Assembly: GCF_027158205.1 (NCBI RefSeq) | Contig: NZ_JAPVLU010000066.1 | Span: 477 to 34,949 of the forward strand | DNA from: Streptomyces sp. H39-S7 | GTDB lineage: Bacteria > Actinomycetota > Actinomycetes > Streptomycetales > Streptomycetaceae | Length of the DNA stretch: 34,473 bases | Direction: 5' to 3' | Shown: positions 1-6,657 of the stretch, piece by piece | How positions within the stretch are numbered: position 1 is the stretch's first letter | Layout: every line of letters begins with the position of its first letter | Program-made: the position numbers and the translations under genes | Notes under the pieces: generated by a model | What the model saw: only the letters and a program-made list of their open reading frames with translations | The model's database searches: none | What the model was told of the DNA's origin: nothing

Positions 1-186
1 TCCCGTGGTGTGCAGCCGGCCCCGGCAGAAGGCGGCGAGGGTGGCCGGGTCATGGATGAGGCCGGCCGTGACCGCCGCCTCACCACCCCCGGAGTGGGCG
101 TGGCCGCCCGCCGGGAACCGCCCGTCGGCGAGCATCAGCAGCGCGGCCCGGGCGGCCGTGGTGCTCCCTGTGGCGCTCGGCGTCAT
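1..186 (-). CDS. ureF: Urease accessory protein UreF, N-terminal part (runs off left edge)
   Basis: UreF is a GTPase-activating or scaffold partner of UreG. It helps UreD and UreG load nickel into the urease apoenzyme in the cytoplasm. The first 62 codons are visible. They read MTPSATGSTTAARAALLML, then ADGRFPAGGHAHSGG and a helix with EAAVTAGLIHDP. The P-x-G-G-x-x-H-S block near the N-terminus is the hallmark of UreF. The start ATG (186-184) shares one base with the ureC stop (TGATG), so the gene is probably translationally coupled to ureC. The gene order ureA-ureB-ureC-ureF is the usual Streptomyces order, and ureG and ureD are expected beyond the left edge. The C-terminal two thirds cannot be judged here. 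Confidence 0.9.
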   Translation of the reverse strand, partial: MTPSATGSTTAARAALLMLADGRFPAGGHAHSGGGEAAVTAGLIHDPATLAAFCRGRLHTTG

Positions 187-1907
187 CAGAAGAGGAAGTA
201 GCGCTGGGCCATGGGCAGGATGGCCGCGGGGGCCGGTTCGACGACCTCGCCGTCGATGCGCACGGTGAAGGTGTCGGGGTCGACCTCGACGCGTGGCAGG
301 GCGTCGTTCTCCCGCATGTCGGCCTTGGTCAGCGCCCGGGTGCTGCGGATCGGCAGGAAGCGTTTGCCCAGGCCGAGGCGGTCGGGAAGGCCGTCGTCGA
401 GCGCGATCCGCGTGGTGAAGTTGAAGGAGTTGGCGGCCGGGGCGCGTCCGACGGCGCCGAACATGGGGCGGGGCAGCACCGGTTGCGGGGTGGGGATGGA
501 GGCGTTGGCGTCGCCCATCTGCGCGTAGGCGATCTGACCGCCCTTGATCACGAGCAGCGGCTTGACGCCGAAGAACGCCGGTTCCCACAGGACGAGGTCG
601 GCGAGCTTTCCGGTCTCGACCGAGCCGATCTCCTGGTCCAGACCCTGCGCGACCGCCGGGTTGATGGTGTATTTGGCGACATAGCGACGAGCCCGGTGGT
701 TGTCCGCGCGTCCGTCCCCGGGCAGCGATCCGCGGCGCTTCTTCATCACGTGCGCGGTCTGCCAGGTGCGCAGCACGACCTCGCCGATCCGGCCCATGGC
801 CTGGGAGTCGGAGCTGATGATGCTGATGGCGCCGAGGTCGTGCAGGAAGTCCTCGGCGGCGATGGTGGAGGGCCTGATGCGCGATTCGGCGAAGGCGAGG
901 TCCTCGGGGACGGCCGGGTTCAGGTGGTGGCAGACCATCAGCATGTCGAGGTGCTCGTCGACGGTGTTGATGGTGTGCGGGCGGGTGGGATTGGTCGAGG
1001 ACGGCAGGACGTTGGGCTGGGAGACGACGGTGATGATGTCGGGAGCGTGCCCGCCGCCCGCGCCTTCGGTGTGGTACGTGTGGATGCCGCGTCCGGCGAT
1101 GGCGGCCAGGGTGTCCTCGACGAAGCCGGCCTCGTTCAGGGTGTCGGTGTGGATGGCGAGTTGCGCGCCGGTGGCGTCGCAGACCGTCAGGCAGGCGTCG
1201 ATGGCGGCCGGGGTCGCCCCCCAGTCCTCGTGGATCTTGAACCCCACGGCGCCGCCGCGCAGTTGGCTGTACATCGCCTCGGAGGAGACGGTGTTGCCCT
1301 TGCCGAGCAGCCCGATGTTGACCGGGTAGGCCTCCAGCGCCGCGAACATCCGGGCCAGGTGCCAGGGCCCGGGGGTGACGGTGGTGGCCTTGGTGCCCTC
1401 CGCGGGGCCGGTGCCGCCGCCGACGAGGGTCGTCACACCGGTGGACAGGGCCTGGTCGACGAGGGTCGGCGAGATGAAGTGGACGTGCGCGTCGACCGCT
1501 CCGGCGGTGAGGATCCTGCCGTTGCCCGCGATGATCTCCGTCTCGGGGCCGATGACGAGGTCCGGGTGCACGCCGTCCATCGTCTCGGGGTTCCCCGCCT
1601 TGCCGATCGCGGCGATCCGGCCGTCCCTGATGCCGATGTCCGCCTTGACGATGCCCCAGTGGTCCAGCACGACCGCGCCGGTGATGACGGTGTCGGGAGT
1701 GCCTTCCGCGCGGGTCGCCCGGGACTGGCCCATGGACTCGCGGATCACCTTGCCGCCGCCGAAGACCGCTTCGTCGCCGGAGCCGGCCGGCCCGCCGGAC
1801 AGGTCGCGCTCGATCTCGATCAGCAGGTCGGTGTCGGCGAGCCGGATCCGGTCGCCGGCCGTCGGGCCGAACAGGTCGGCGTATACGGCGCGGGTGAGTT
1901 CAGCCAT
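186..1907 (-). CDS. ureC: Urease alpha subunit UreC (EC 3.5.1.5)
   Basis: Catalytic subunit that hydrolyses urea to ammonia and carbamate in the cytoplasm, using a two-nickel centre. The 573-residue length fits the family. All key residues are visible: His141 and His143 (AHVHF), the lysine that becomes carbamylated, Lys224 (GFKIHEDWG), His253 (AIHTDTLNE), His279 (TYHTEGAGGGHAPD), the mobile-flap Cys326-His327 (MVCHHLNP) and Asp367 (ISSDSQAMGR). I chose the start MAELTRAVYADLFGP at 1907 because it fits family alignments. The frame stays open upstream to 1955, but that stretch lies inside ureB and looks unrelated. The start overlaps the end of ureB by 8 bases, and the stop touches ureF. No inactivating change is seen, so the enzyme should be functional if the accessory genes are complete. 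Confidence 0.97.
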   Translation of the reverse strand: MAELTRAVYADLFGPTAGDRIRLADTDLLIEIERDLSGGPAGSGDEAVFGGGKVIRESMGQSRATRAEGTPDTVITGAVVLDHWGIVKADIGIRDGRIAAIGKAGNPETMDGVHPDLVIGPETEIIAGNGRILTAGAVDAHVHFISPTLVDQALSTGVTTLVGGGTGPAEGTKATTVTPGPWHLARMFAALEAYPVNIGLLGKGNTVSSEAMYSQLRGGAVGFKIHEDWGATPAAIDACLTVCDATGAQLAIHTDTLNEAGFVEDTLAAIAGRGIHTYHTEGAGGGHAPDIITVVSQPNVLPSSTNPTRPHTINTVDEHLDMLMVCHHLNPAVPEDLAFAESRIRPSTIAAEDFLHDLGAISIISSDSQAMGRIGEVVLRTWQTAHVMKKRRGSLPGDGRADNHRARRYVAKYTINPAVAQGLDQEIGSVETGKLADLVLWEPAFFGVKPLLVIKGGQIAYAQMGDANASIPTPQPVLPRPMFGAVGRAPAANSFNFTTRIALDDGLPDRLGLGKRFLPIRSTRALTKADMRENDALPRVEVDPDTFTVRIDGEVVEPAPAAILPMAQRYFLF

Positions 1908-2211
1908 CGAGGGCTCCCGCGGTCTCGCCGCGCAGTCCGGCGACGATGCGGTCACCGCCGATGGGGACCAGTTCCACCGCGACCGGGATACCGGGCTCGA
2001 AGCGCACGGCGGTGCCCGCGGCGATGGACAGCCGCAGGCCGTGGGCGGCCGCGCGGTCGAAGTCCAGACCGGGGTTACTCTCGGCGAAGTGGTAGTGGGA
2101 GCCGACCTGGATCGGGCGGTCGGCGGCGTTGAGCACCGTCAGCCGGGTGACGGGCTTGCCCGCGTTGAGCGGTACGGGCCCGTCCGCGGGAAGGATCTCT
2201 CCGGGGATCAT
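1900..2211 (-). CDS. ureB: Urease beta subunit UreB
   Basis: Structural beta subunit that assembles with UreA and UreC into the urease trimer of trimers. The 103-residue protein begins MIPGEILPADGPV and holds the typical IQVGSHYHFAE and FDRAAAHGLRL segments followed by the RFEPG turn. I chose the ATG at 2211, not the in-frame GTG at 2220, because a GAGGAGG Shine-Dalgarno lies 7-8 bases before the ATG and overlaps the GTG. The gene starts 16 bases after the ureA stop and overlaps ureC by 8 bases, consistent with one polycistronic message. Actinobacteria usually keep A and B separate, as here, unlike the Helicobacter fusion. Confidence 0.95.
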   Translation of the reverse strand: MIPGEILPADGPVPLNAGKPVTRLTVLNAADRPIQVGSHYHFAESNPGLDFDRAAAHGLRLSIAAGTAVRFEPGIPVAVELVPIGGDRIVAGLRGETAGALDG

Positions 2212-2227
2212 CGGTGGCACCTCCTCG

Positions 2228-2530
2228 TCAGATGATCGGGTCGTGCACGGTGACGAGCTTGGTCCCGTCCGGGAACGTGGCCTCGACCTGCACGTCCGGG
2301 ATCATCTCGGGGATGCCGTCCATGACGTCGGCCCGGCCCAGCACCGCCCGGCCCGAGGCCATCAGCTCGGCGACGGTACGGCCGTCGCGGGCGCCCTCGA
2401 GGATGTGCGCGGTGATCAGCGCGACGGCCTCGGGGTGGTTCAGCCGCAGACCGCGCGCGCGGCGCCGGTCCGCCACGTCGGCGGCGACGTGGATGAGCAG
2501 GCGTTCCTGCTCATGGGGGGTCAGTTGCAC
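2228..2530 (-). CDS. ureA: Urease gamma subunit UreA
   Basis: Small gamma subunit of urease, first gene of the operon. The product is 100 residues from GTG at 2530 (MQLTPHEQERLLIHVAADVA), which is the usual family length and start. A second in-frame GTG two codons upstream (2536) is possible but sits closer to the GAGGT Shine-Dalgarno. Diagnostic blocks are LNHPEAVALI, ILEGARDGRTVAELM and the C-terminal TKLVTVHDPI. A GlnR-like site lies about 35-70 bases upstream, so expression is likely tied to nitrogen supply. Confidence 0.95.
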   Translation of the reverse strand: MQLTPHEQERLLIHVAADVADRRRARGLRLNHPEAVALITAHILEGARDGRTVAELMASGRAVLGRADVMDGIPEMIPDVQVEATFPDGTKLVTVHDPII

Positions 2531-2562
2531 GGCCACACCTCACAGACGATCGGGTGCGGAAC

Positions 2563-2602
2563 GTTAGTTCGGCGGCGTTACACCCGCGTTAACCCACGTT
2601 AC
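2563..2602 (-). promoter_or_regulatory. GlnR-like operator (and possible -10) upstream of ureABC
   Basis: Read on the minus strand, four half-sites follow each other: GTAAC (2602-2598), TTAAC (2592-2588), GTAAC (2581-2577) and GAACT (2570-2566). Like half-sites are about 21-22 bases apart. The Streptomyces GlnR site is known as alternating gTnAC and GaAAC half-sites at this spacing, and ureA is a known GlnR target in S. coelicolor. The second half-site is off by one base and the fourth is imperfect, so this is a good but not perfect match. TAACGT (2566-2561) could be a -10 box, which would place the site over the promoter, as expected for repression. Confidence 0.55.
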
Positions 2603-2670
2603 GCGCAGTGACTCCGGTCGCCGCGGCGACACCCGTCCGGCGGGCCGCGACCGCCCGGGTCCAGCACCGT

Positions 2671-2703
2671 CTTTGCGGGTCCTTTGCATCGCCTTTGCCT
2701 GGC
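2671..2703 (+). repeat. Three CTTTGC direct repeats with 11-bp period
   Basis: CTTTGC occurs at 2671, 2682 and 2693, exactly one helical turn apart, about 190-210 bases before the aminopeptidase start. The five bases between copies differ (GGGTC, ATCGC, CTGGC), so only the hexamer is kept. Such phasing is typical of a multimeric regulator binding one face of the DNA. The regulator is unknown. Confidence 0.5.
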
Positions 2704-2710
2704 TTCGTCC

Positions 2711-2743
2711 GTTCACCGGAACTTCCTGTCCGGTTATCGCCCT
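2711..2743 (+). promoter_or_regulatory. PHO-box-like 11-nt units (tentative)
   Basis: GTTCACCGGAA (2711-2721) matches the first seven bases of the Streptomyces PhoP direct-repeat unit (GTTCACC followed by four looser bases). The next 11-nt units, CTTCCTGTCCG and GTTATCGCCCT, are weaker but keep the T-rich 5' half. The same 11-base step carries on from the CTTTGC repeats just upstream, with a phase shift. A TTGACG at 2743 with GATCAT 18 bases later (2767-2772) could be the -35 and -10 of the peptidase promoter. This is pattern matching only. The rest of the gap from 2537 to 2883 shows nothing further. Confidence 0.3.
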
Positions 2744-2883
2744 TGACGCCTCGTCCGGGACGGCCGGATCATCATGTCCGCATCAAAGAGACTTCTGGCC
2801 AGAAGACGCTCCTGCGCGCCGTGGTCGACGCCGCGGCGTGCCTCGTTCGTTCCGCGCCCCCACCACGGAAAACGGAGCACCAC

Positions 2884-4209
2884 GTGTCCACAAGACTGAC
2901 GCTGCGCCATGCCCTGACCGCCATCGGTGCGGCGGCCGCCCTGTCGGCGGCCCTCGTCGGCGCGTCGCCCGCGGCCACCGCCGCGGCCCCGGCCGCCACC
3001 GCCGTCGCCGCACCGGACATCCCGGTCGCCAACGTCAAGGCGCATCTGTCCCAACTGCAGTCCATCGCCACCGCCAACAGCGGCAACCGCGCCCACGGAC
3101 GCCCCGGCTACAAGGCCTCCCTCGACTACGTCAAGGGCAAGCTGGACGCGGCCGGCTACACCACGACCATCCAGCAGTTCACCTCCAGCGGTGCCACCGG
3201 CTACAACCTGATAGCCGACTGGCCGGGCGGCGACGCCAACCACGTGGTGATGAGCGGCGCGCATCTGGACTCCGTCACCGCGGGGCCCGGCATCAACGAC
3301 AACGGGTCGGGCACCGCCGGCACCCTGGAGGTCGCCCTCGCCGTCTCGCGTGCCGGCCTGCAGCCCACCAAGCACCTGCGGTTCGGCTGGTTCGGCGCCG
3401 AGGAGCTGGGGATGATCGGCTCCAAGTACTACGTCAACAACCTGCCGTCCACCGAGCGCTCGAAGATCGACGCCTATCTCAACTTCGACATGATCGGCTC
3501 GCCCAACCCCGGGTACTTCGTCTACGACGACAACGCGGCGCTCGAGAAGGTCTTCAAGGACTTCTTCGCCACGAAGGGGATACCGACCGAGATCGAGACC
3601 GAGGGCGACGGCCGGTCCGACCACGCTCCCTTCAAGAGCGCGGGTGTGCCGGTCGGCGGGCTCTTCAGCGGCGCGGACTACACCAAGACCGCCGCGCAGG
3701 CGCAGAAGTGGGGCGGCACCGCGGGCCAGGCGTTCGATGCCTGCTACCACCGCTCGTGCGACACCTCCGCCAACATCAACGACACCGCGCTGGACAACGG
3801 CAGTGACTCGATCGCGTACGCGATCTGGAACCTGAGCACCGGGACCACGACCCCGCCGACCGGCACGGTCTTCGAGAACACCGCGGACGTCACCATCCCG
3901 GACGCCGGCGCGGCGGTCACCTCGTCGGTCACCGTCAGCGGCATCGCGGGCAACGCGCCCAGCGCCCTGCAGGTGGGCGTCAACATCGTCCACACCTACC
4001 GCGGTGACCTGGTCATCGACCTGGTCGCCCCCGACGGCAGCACCTACCGGCTGAAGAACTCCAGCGGGTCGGACTCCGCGGACAACGTCATCGCCACCTA
4101 CACCGCCAACGCCTCCAGCGAGGTCGCCAACGGCGTCTGGAAGCTGAAGGTCCAGGACGTGGCCAGCGCCGACACCGGCTACATCAACAGCTGGAAGCTC
4201 ACCTTCTGA
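2884..4209 (+). CDS. Secreted M28 zinc aminopeptidase with C-terminal P-domain
   Basis: Exported metallopeptidase that removes N-terminal, mostly hydrophobic residues from peptides, like S. griseus aminopeptidase (SGAP). The start is GTG 2884 with GGAG seven bases upstream. The frame is open further 5', but that sequence is not protein-like. Residues 1 to about 30 form a Sec signal peptide (RLTLRH, then an Ala/Leu core), followed by an Ala-rich propeptide. The M28 domain spans about 45-315. Its zinc ligands are His127 (SGAHLDSV), Asp139 (NDNGSG), Glu174, Asp202 (NFDMIGS) and His247 (SDHAPF), and Glu173 is the catalytic base. A linker of Thr, Gly and Pro (about 320-330) leads to a proprotein-convertase P-domain (about 330-441; HTYRGDLVIDLVAPDG, WKLKVQDVA). 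At 441 residues it resembles the P-domain form of SGAP. A strong hairpin at 4266-4302 probably terminates it. Confidence 0.92.
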   Translation: MSTRLTLRHALTAIGAAAALSAALVGASPAATAAAPAATAVAAPDIPVANVKAHLSQLQSIATANSGNRAHGRPGYKASLDYVKGKLDAAGYTTTIQQFTSSGATGYNLIADWPGGDANHVVMSGAHLDSVTAGPGINDNGSGTAGTLEVALAVSRAGLQPTKHLRFGWFGAEELGMIGSKYYVNNLPSTERSKIDAYLNFDMIGSPNPGYFVYDDNAALEKVFKDFFATKGIPTEIETEGDGRSDHAPFKSAGVPVGGLFSGADYTKTAAQAQKWGGTAGQAFDACYHRSCDTSANINDTALDNGSDSIAYAIWNLSTGTTTPPTGTVFENTADVTIPDAGAAVTSSVTVSGIAGNAPSALQVGVNIVHTYRGDLVIDLVAPDGSTYRLKNSSGSDSADNVIATYTANASSEVANGVWKLKVQDVASADTGYINSWKLTF

Positions 4210-4260
4210 CGCTCCGACCGCCCCGCACGCCCTGACCGCACGACCACCCCTCCGACCGTC

Positions 4261-4560
4261 TCACTCGCGGCCCGGACGCCGATCCCCGGCGTCCGGGCCG
4301 CGGTGTTCGGCGGCGATGCCGAAGCGGCGGCGTTCGCCCGTGGCGGACGCCCCGGAGCCGAACGAGGAGACCGTGCTGATCACCGGCTCCTCGGTCGCCG
4401 CATCAAGATCGCGCAGTCGCTGCAGGTCAGCGGCGGAGACCAGGGCAACGAGCGGCTTGCCGTGGCGCGTCAGCACCACCTGTTCACCGCCGTAGACAAC
4501 GCGGTTGATCAGTTCCGCGAGCTCCGCACGCGCTTGTGTCACCGGGACTTCATGGGCCAT
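4261..4560 (-). CDS. Solitary Phd/YefM-family antitoxin-like protein
   Basis: Small DNA-binding antitoxin-type protein, 99 residues. The start MAHEVPVTQARAELAELI at 4560 has GGGGAG close upstream; ATGs at 4572 and 4569 are alternatives. The N-terminal 50-60 residues (TQARAELAELINRVVYGGE, then VVLTRHGKPLVALVS) are a clear Phd/YefM fold, which dimerises and binds operator DNA. The C-terminal part is Ser, Gly and Arg rich, and its last residues are encoded by the terminator hairpin at 4266-4302, so it may not be conserved. No RelE, YoeB or Doc toxin lies beside it: the aminopeptidase converges from one side and ClpP diverges on the other. It may be an orphan antitoxin or a regulator recruited to control itself and clpP. 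Confidence 0.8.
   Translation of the reverse strand: MAHEVPVTQARAELAELINRVVYGGEQVVLTRHGKPLVALVSAADLQRLRDLDAATEEPVISTVSSFGSGASATGERRRFGIAAEHRGPDAGDRRPGRE
4266..4302 (+). terminator. Strong hairpin, likely terminator of the aminopeptidase gene
   Basis: A perfect 15-bp inverted repeat (4266-4280 paired with 4288-4302) with loop GATCCCC. It lies 56 bases after the aminopeptidase stop, where a rho-independent terminator is expected; there is no T-run, as is common in Streptomyces. It also lies inside the last codons of the minus-strand antitoxin-like gene. Confidence 0.65.
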
Positions 4561-4578
4561 GCTCCCCATCATATCGAG

Positions 4579-4595
4579 ATGTACGTCCTGTACAT
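4579..4595. promoter_or_regulatory. TGTACA-type inverted repeat between antitoxin and clpP
   Basis: ATGTAC-GTCCT-GTACAT is a perfect 6-5-6 inverted repeat holding two TGTAC cores. YefM-type antitoxins of E. coli bind palindromes with a TGTACA core, so this is a plausible operator for the neighbouring antitoxin. TACATT (4591-4596) could be the clpP -10 box. On the other strand TATGAT, 7 bases before the antitoxin ATG at 4560, could be a -10 for a nearly leaderless message. Binding would then affect both genes. Confidence 0.5.
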
Positions 4596-4616
4596 TTTTT
4601 ACGTGGAGGTGCCGCC

Positions 4617-5252
4617 ATGTTCCGACCCACCGCCCGCTACGTCCTGCCCGAGTTCACCGAACGCACCAGCACCGGGACCCGCTCCATGGACCCGTACTCC
4701 AAACTGCTGCAGGAGCGCGTCGTCATCCTCGGGACGCAGATCGACGACACCTCCGCCAACGACGTCATGGCGCAGTTCATCCACCTGGAGAGCTCGGCGC
4801 CGGGCCAGGACATCTCGCTGTACATCAACTCCCCGGGCGGCTCGTTCACGGCCATGACCGCGATCTACGACACGATGCAGTTCGTCACCTGCGACGTGTC
4901 CACCGTCTGCATCGGCCAGGCGGCCTCGGCCGCCGCCGTGCTGCTCGCCGCCGGCACCCCGGGCAAGCGCATGATCACTCCCGGCGCGCGGGTCCTCATC
5001 CACCAGCCGTCCTTCGGGCAGGCGGTCCAGGGCACCATCGCGGACCTGGAGCTGCAGGCCCTCGAACTGCTGCGCACGCGGGAGAAGTTGGAGGAGCTGC
5101 TGGTGCGCCACACCGGCCGGGAGCCGGAGCGCGTCAGCGCCGACATCGAGCGCGACAAGATCCTCAACGCCACCCAGGCAGTGGAGTACGGGATCGTGGA
5201 CCGGGTCACCCTCAGCCGCAAGAGCAACTCCACCTCGCACGGCATCCGGTGA
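4617..5252 (+). CDS. clpP: ATP-dependent Clp protease proteolytic subunit (ClpP paralogue)
   Basis: Cytoplasmic serine peptidase subunit that forms barrel-shaped heptamer rings and degrades proteins unfolded by ClpX, ClpC or ClpA. The start is ATG 4617, with GGAGGT six bases upstream; the protein has 211 residues. The catalytic triad is visible as Ser104 (CIGQAASAAAVLLAAG), His129 (VLIHQPSFGQ) and Asp180 (ERDKILN). The oxyanion-hole loop NSPGGS lies upstream of them. The nucleophile context QAASAAA differs from the GMAMSAA of main ClpP1, so this looks like one of the extra Streptomyces ClpPs (ClpP3/ClpP5 type). No second clpP follows, although these often come in pairs. Instead a small gene overlaps its stop. 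Divergence from a Phd/YefM-like gene is notable because Clp proteases commonly degrade antitoxins. Confidence 0.92.
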   Translation: MFRPTARYVLPEFTERTSTGTRSMDPYSKLLQERVVILGTQIDDTSANDVMAQFIHLESSAPGQDISLYINSPGGSFTAMTAIYDTMQFVTCDVSTVCIGQAASAAAVLLAAGTPGKRMITPGARVLIHQPSFGQAVQGTIADLELQALELLRTREKLEELLVRHTGREPERVSADIERDKILNATQAVEYGIVDRVTLSRKSNSTSHGIR

Positions 5253-5563
5253 CACCGGTGGTGCCGGAACTGCCCGCGCTGCCGGCCCTGACGCGCTCCG
5301 AAGGCGAACTGGTCGACCGCTATCTGGAGATCGTGGACCTGCTGGGACGGATCAACCCGTCCCGTTCCCGCGACACCTACGGCGCGCTGCGCGCCGCCCA
5401 GGCGCTCGTCGGCAGGGCCACGGCGCTGCGCGAGGCGCTGGCGGTGATGCACGCCCGCGGCGAGACCGAGGTCCACACGGGCACGTTGGGAAGGGCGCTG
5501 CGCGTCCTGGACGGCGAACGGCGGGCGTCCCTGGTGGCCGTTCCGCCACCGCCGGAGCCCTGA
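5249..5563 (+). CDS. Small helical protein of unknown function coupled to clpP
   Basis: I do not recognise this 104-residue protein. It begins with GTG 5249, which overlaps the clpP stop (GTGA), so it is probably translated by reinitiation; GTG 5258 is an alternative. The central part (EGELVDRYLEIVDLLGRI, then ALRAAQALVGRATALREALA) is charged, Leu-rich and predicted helical, like a four-helix or coiled adaptor. The tail is RRASLVAVPPPPEP. No signal peptide, membrane segment or metal motif is visible. Tight coupling to ClpP suggests an adaptor, inhibitor or assembly partner, which is inference only. G/C-rich third positions support it being coding. Confidence 0.6.
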   Translation: MTPVVPELPALPALTRSEGELVDRYLEIVDLLGRINPSRSRDTYGALRAAQALVGRATALREALAVMHARGETEVHTGTLGRALRVLDGERRASLVAVPPPPEP

Positions 5564-5889
5564 CGACCTCCCGGCGCGACATCCGGCCGCACGTTCGGAG
5601 TAGTCACCCTTGCGCGTGACGGGTGGTTGTCGCGGCGCCGACTTGCGGACACGGCCCGCCGCGGTCGGCGTTCCCGCCCAGGTCAACCGGCTTGCGCGCG
5701 AACGACGCAGCACGGCGGCCGGCGATCCCGACACCCGGATAGGTGATTGGTGAGGAAGATCACATAAGGCAGTTTGTGCCGTGTTTACAGCGCTTTCGTG
5801 AGTCATGCTCCCTTGGACGACAAGACCCCGCCACCGTGGTGGGGCGGTCCGAGCGGACGCCCAATCCTGCCGCCGCCCGGATGCCCGGT
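5564..5889. other. Non-coding stretch upstream of the riboswitch
   Basis: No convincing gene. It must hold the promoter for the riboswitch transcript. The A/T-rich part at about 5740-5810, with TTTACA at 5784-5789, is the best candidate for a -35 region, but no clear -10 follows. The short open frames on both strands lack ribosome sites and family features. Confidence 0.4.
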
Positions 5890-6037
5890 CGACACAGCAA
5901 CGGCAGGAACGGAGGACCCAGGCACGACGGGGCCGGCCATCGGTATCCAGGCCGTCCCCTTGGGGTGAAGCCGCGTCAGCGGCCGGGATTCTTCGCCTGC
6001 CCGAACCCGACAGGTCATCCTTCGCAAGCGGACGACG
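5890..6037 (+). promoter_or_regulatory. ydaO/yuaA-type cyclic-di-AMP riboswitch
   Basis: The leader of the NlpC/P60 gene carries the conserved blocks of this RNA class in order: CGGCAGGAACGGAGGACCC (5901-5919), TTGGGGTGAAG (5960-5970) and GAACCCGACAGGTCA (6003-6017), followed by GCAAGCGGACGACGAAGG. In Streptomyces the class sits in front of cell-wall hydrolases (RpfA, NlpC/P60) and is an OFF switch: c-di-AMP binding lowers expression. The 3' end almost touches the ribosome site GAAGGG (6037-6042), so control could act on translation as well as on termination. Exact ends are estimates. Confidence 0.85.
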
Positions 6038-6048
6038 AAGGGTTACGC

Positions 6049-6519
6049 ATGGCCACCATCGGCCTGACCACACGTCTGTCCCGAATGGGAGCCGCTTCGG
6101 TCCTCACGGCCGCGGCTGTCGCGGTCCCCGCTCTGCTGCCGACCACGGCCACGCACGCGGACGCGGCCACCGCCTCCGCCCAGGCGCTGCGCGTCGCCGC
6201 CTCGAAGAAGGGCTCGCCGTACCAGTGGGGCGCGGCGGGGCCGTACCGCTTCGACTGCTCCGGACTCACCTTGTATTCGTTCGACAAGGCCGGCAAGAAG
6301 CTGCCAAGAACCACCGGCGCGCAGTACAACAGCACCACGCACATCGGGGCTTCGAGCCGCCGGGCCGGCGACCTGGTGTTCTTCCACACCGGCGGCAGCG
6401 TCTACCACGTCGGCATCTACGCCGGCAGCGGCAAGATCTGGCACGCTCCCAAGACCGGCACCCGGGTCCGGCTGGAGAAGATCTGGACCGGCAGCGTCTG
6501 GTACGGCCGGGTCCGCTGA
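6049..6519 (+). CDS. Secreted NlpC/P60 peptidoglycan endopeptidase
   Basis: Exported cysteine peptidase that cuts peptide stems of peptidoglycan, probably the D-gamma-Glu to diamino acid bond. The 156-residue protein starts at ATG 6049, six bases after GAAGGG. Residues 1 to about 38 are a Sec signal peptide (TRLSRMGAAS, an Ala/Val core, then ATHADA). One NlpC/P60 domain fills the rest, with catalytic Cys70 (RFDCSGLT), His120 (YHVGIYAG) and His132 (WHAPKTG) as the third polar residue. There is no SH3, LysM or coiled-coil module, so it is a minimal form. It is controlled by the c-di-AMP riboswitch just upstream, which links wall cutting to osmotic and turgor signalling. A strong terminator follows at once, so the gene is monocistronic. 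Confidence 0.93.
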   Translation: MATIGLTTRLSRMGAASVLTAAAVAVPALLPTTATHADAATASAQALRVAASKKGSPYQWGAAGPYRFDCSGLTLYSFDKAGKKLPRTTGAQYNSTTHIGASSRRAGDLVFFHTGGSVYHVGIYAGSGKIWHAPKTGTRVRLEKIWTGSVWYGRVR

Positions 6520-6520
6520 C

Positions 6521-6558
6521 GCGGTCGCGGGGCCCGGAGGTCCGGGCCCCGCGACCGC
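6521..6558 (+). terminator. Perfect 18-bp hairpin terminator after the NlpC/P60 gene
   Basis: Arms 6521-6538 and 6541-6558 are perfect reverse complements separated by two bases (effective loop 4). It starts 2 bases after the stop codon. There is no T-run, but the stem is very stable. Confidence 0.85.
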
Positions 6559-6657
6559 AGGGGTGAGGGAACGGCGGTGAATATTCCCGGCAGGGGAGAC
6601 CACCGGACGGCTATGTTGACGCCGTTCACGGGCCAACCCACCGATCGGAAGACACGT

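Noticed and set aside
4261..4560. Complete type II toxin-antitoxin operon
   Set aside because: No toxin gene overlaps or follows on the same strand. The neighbour downstream is the convergent aminopeptidase.
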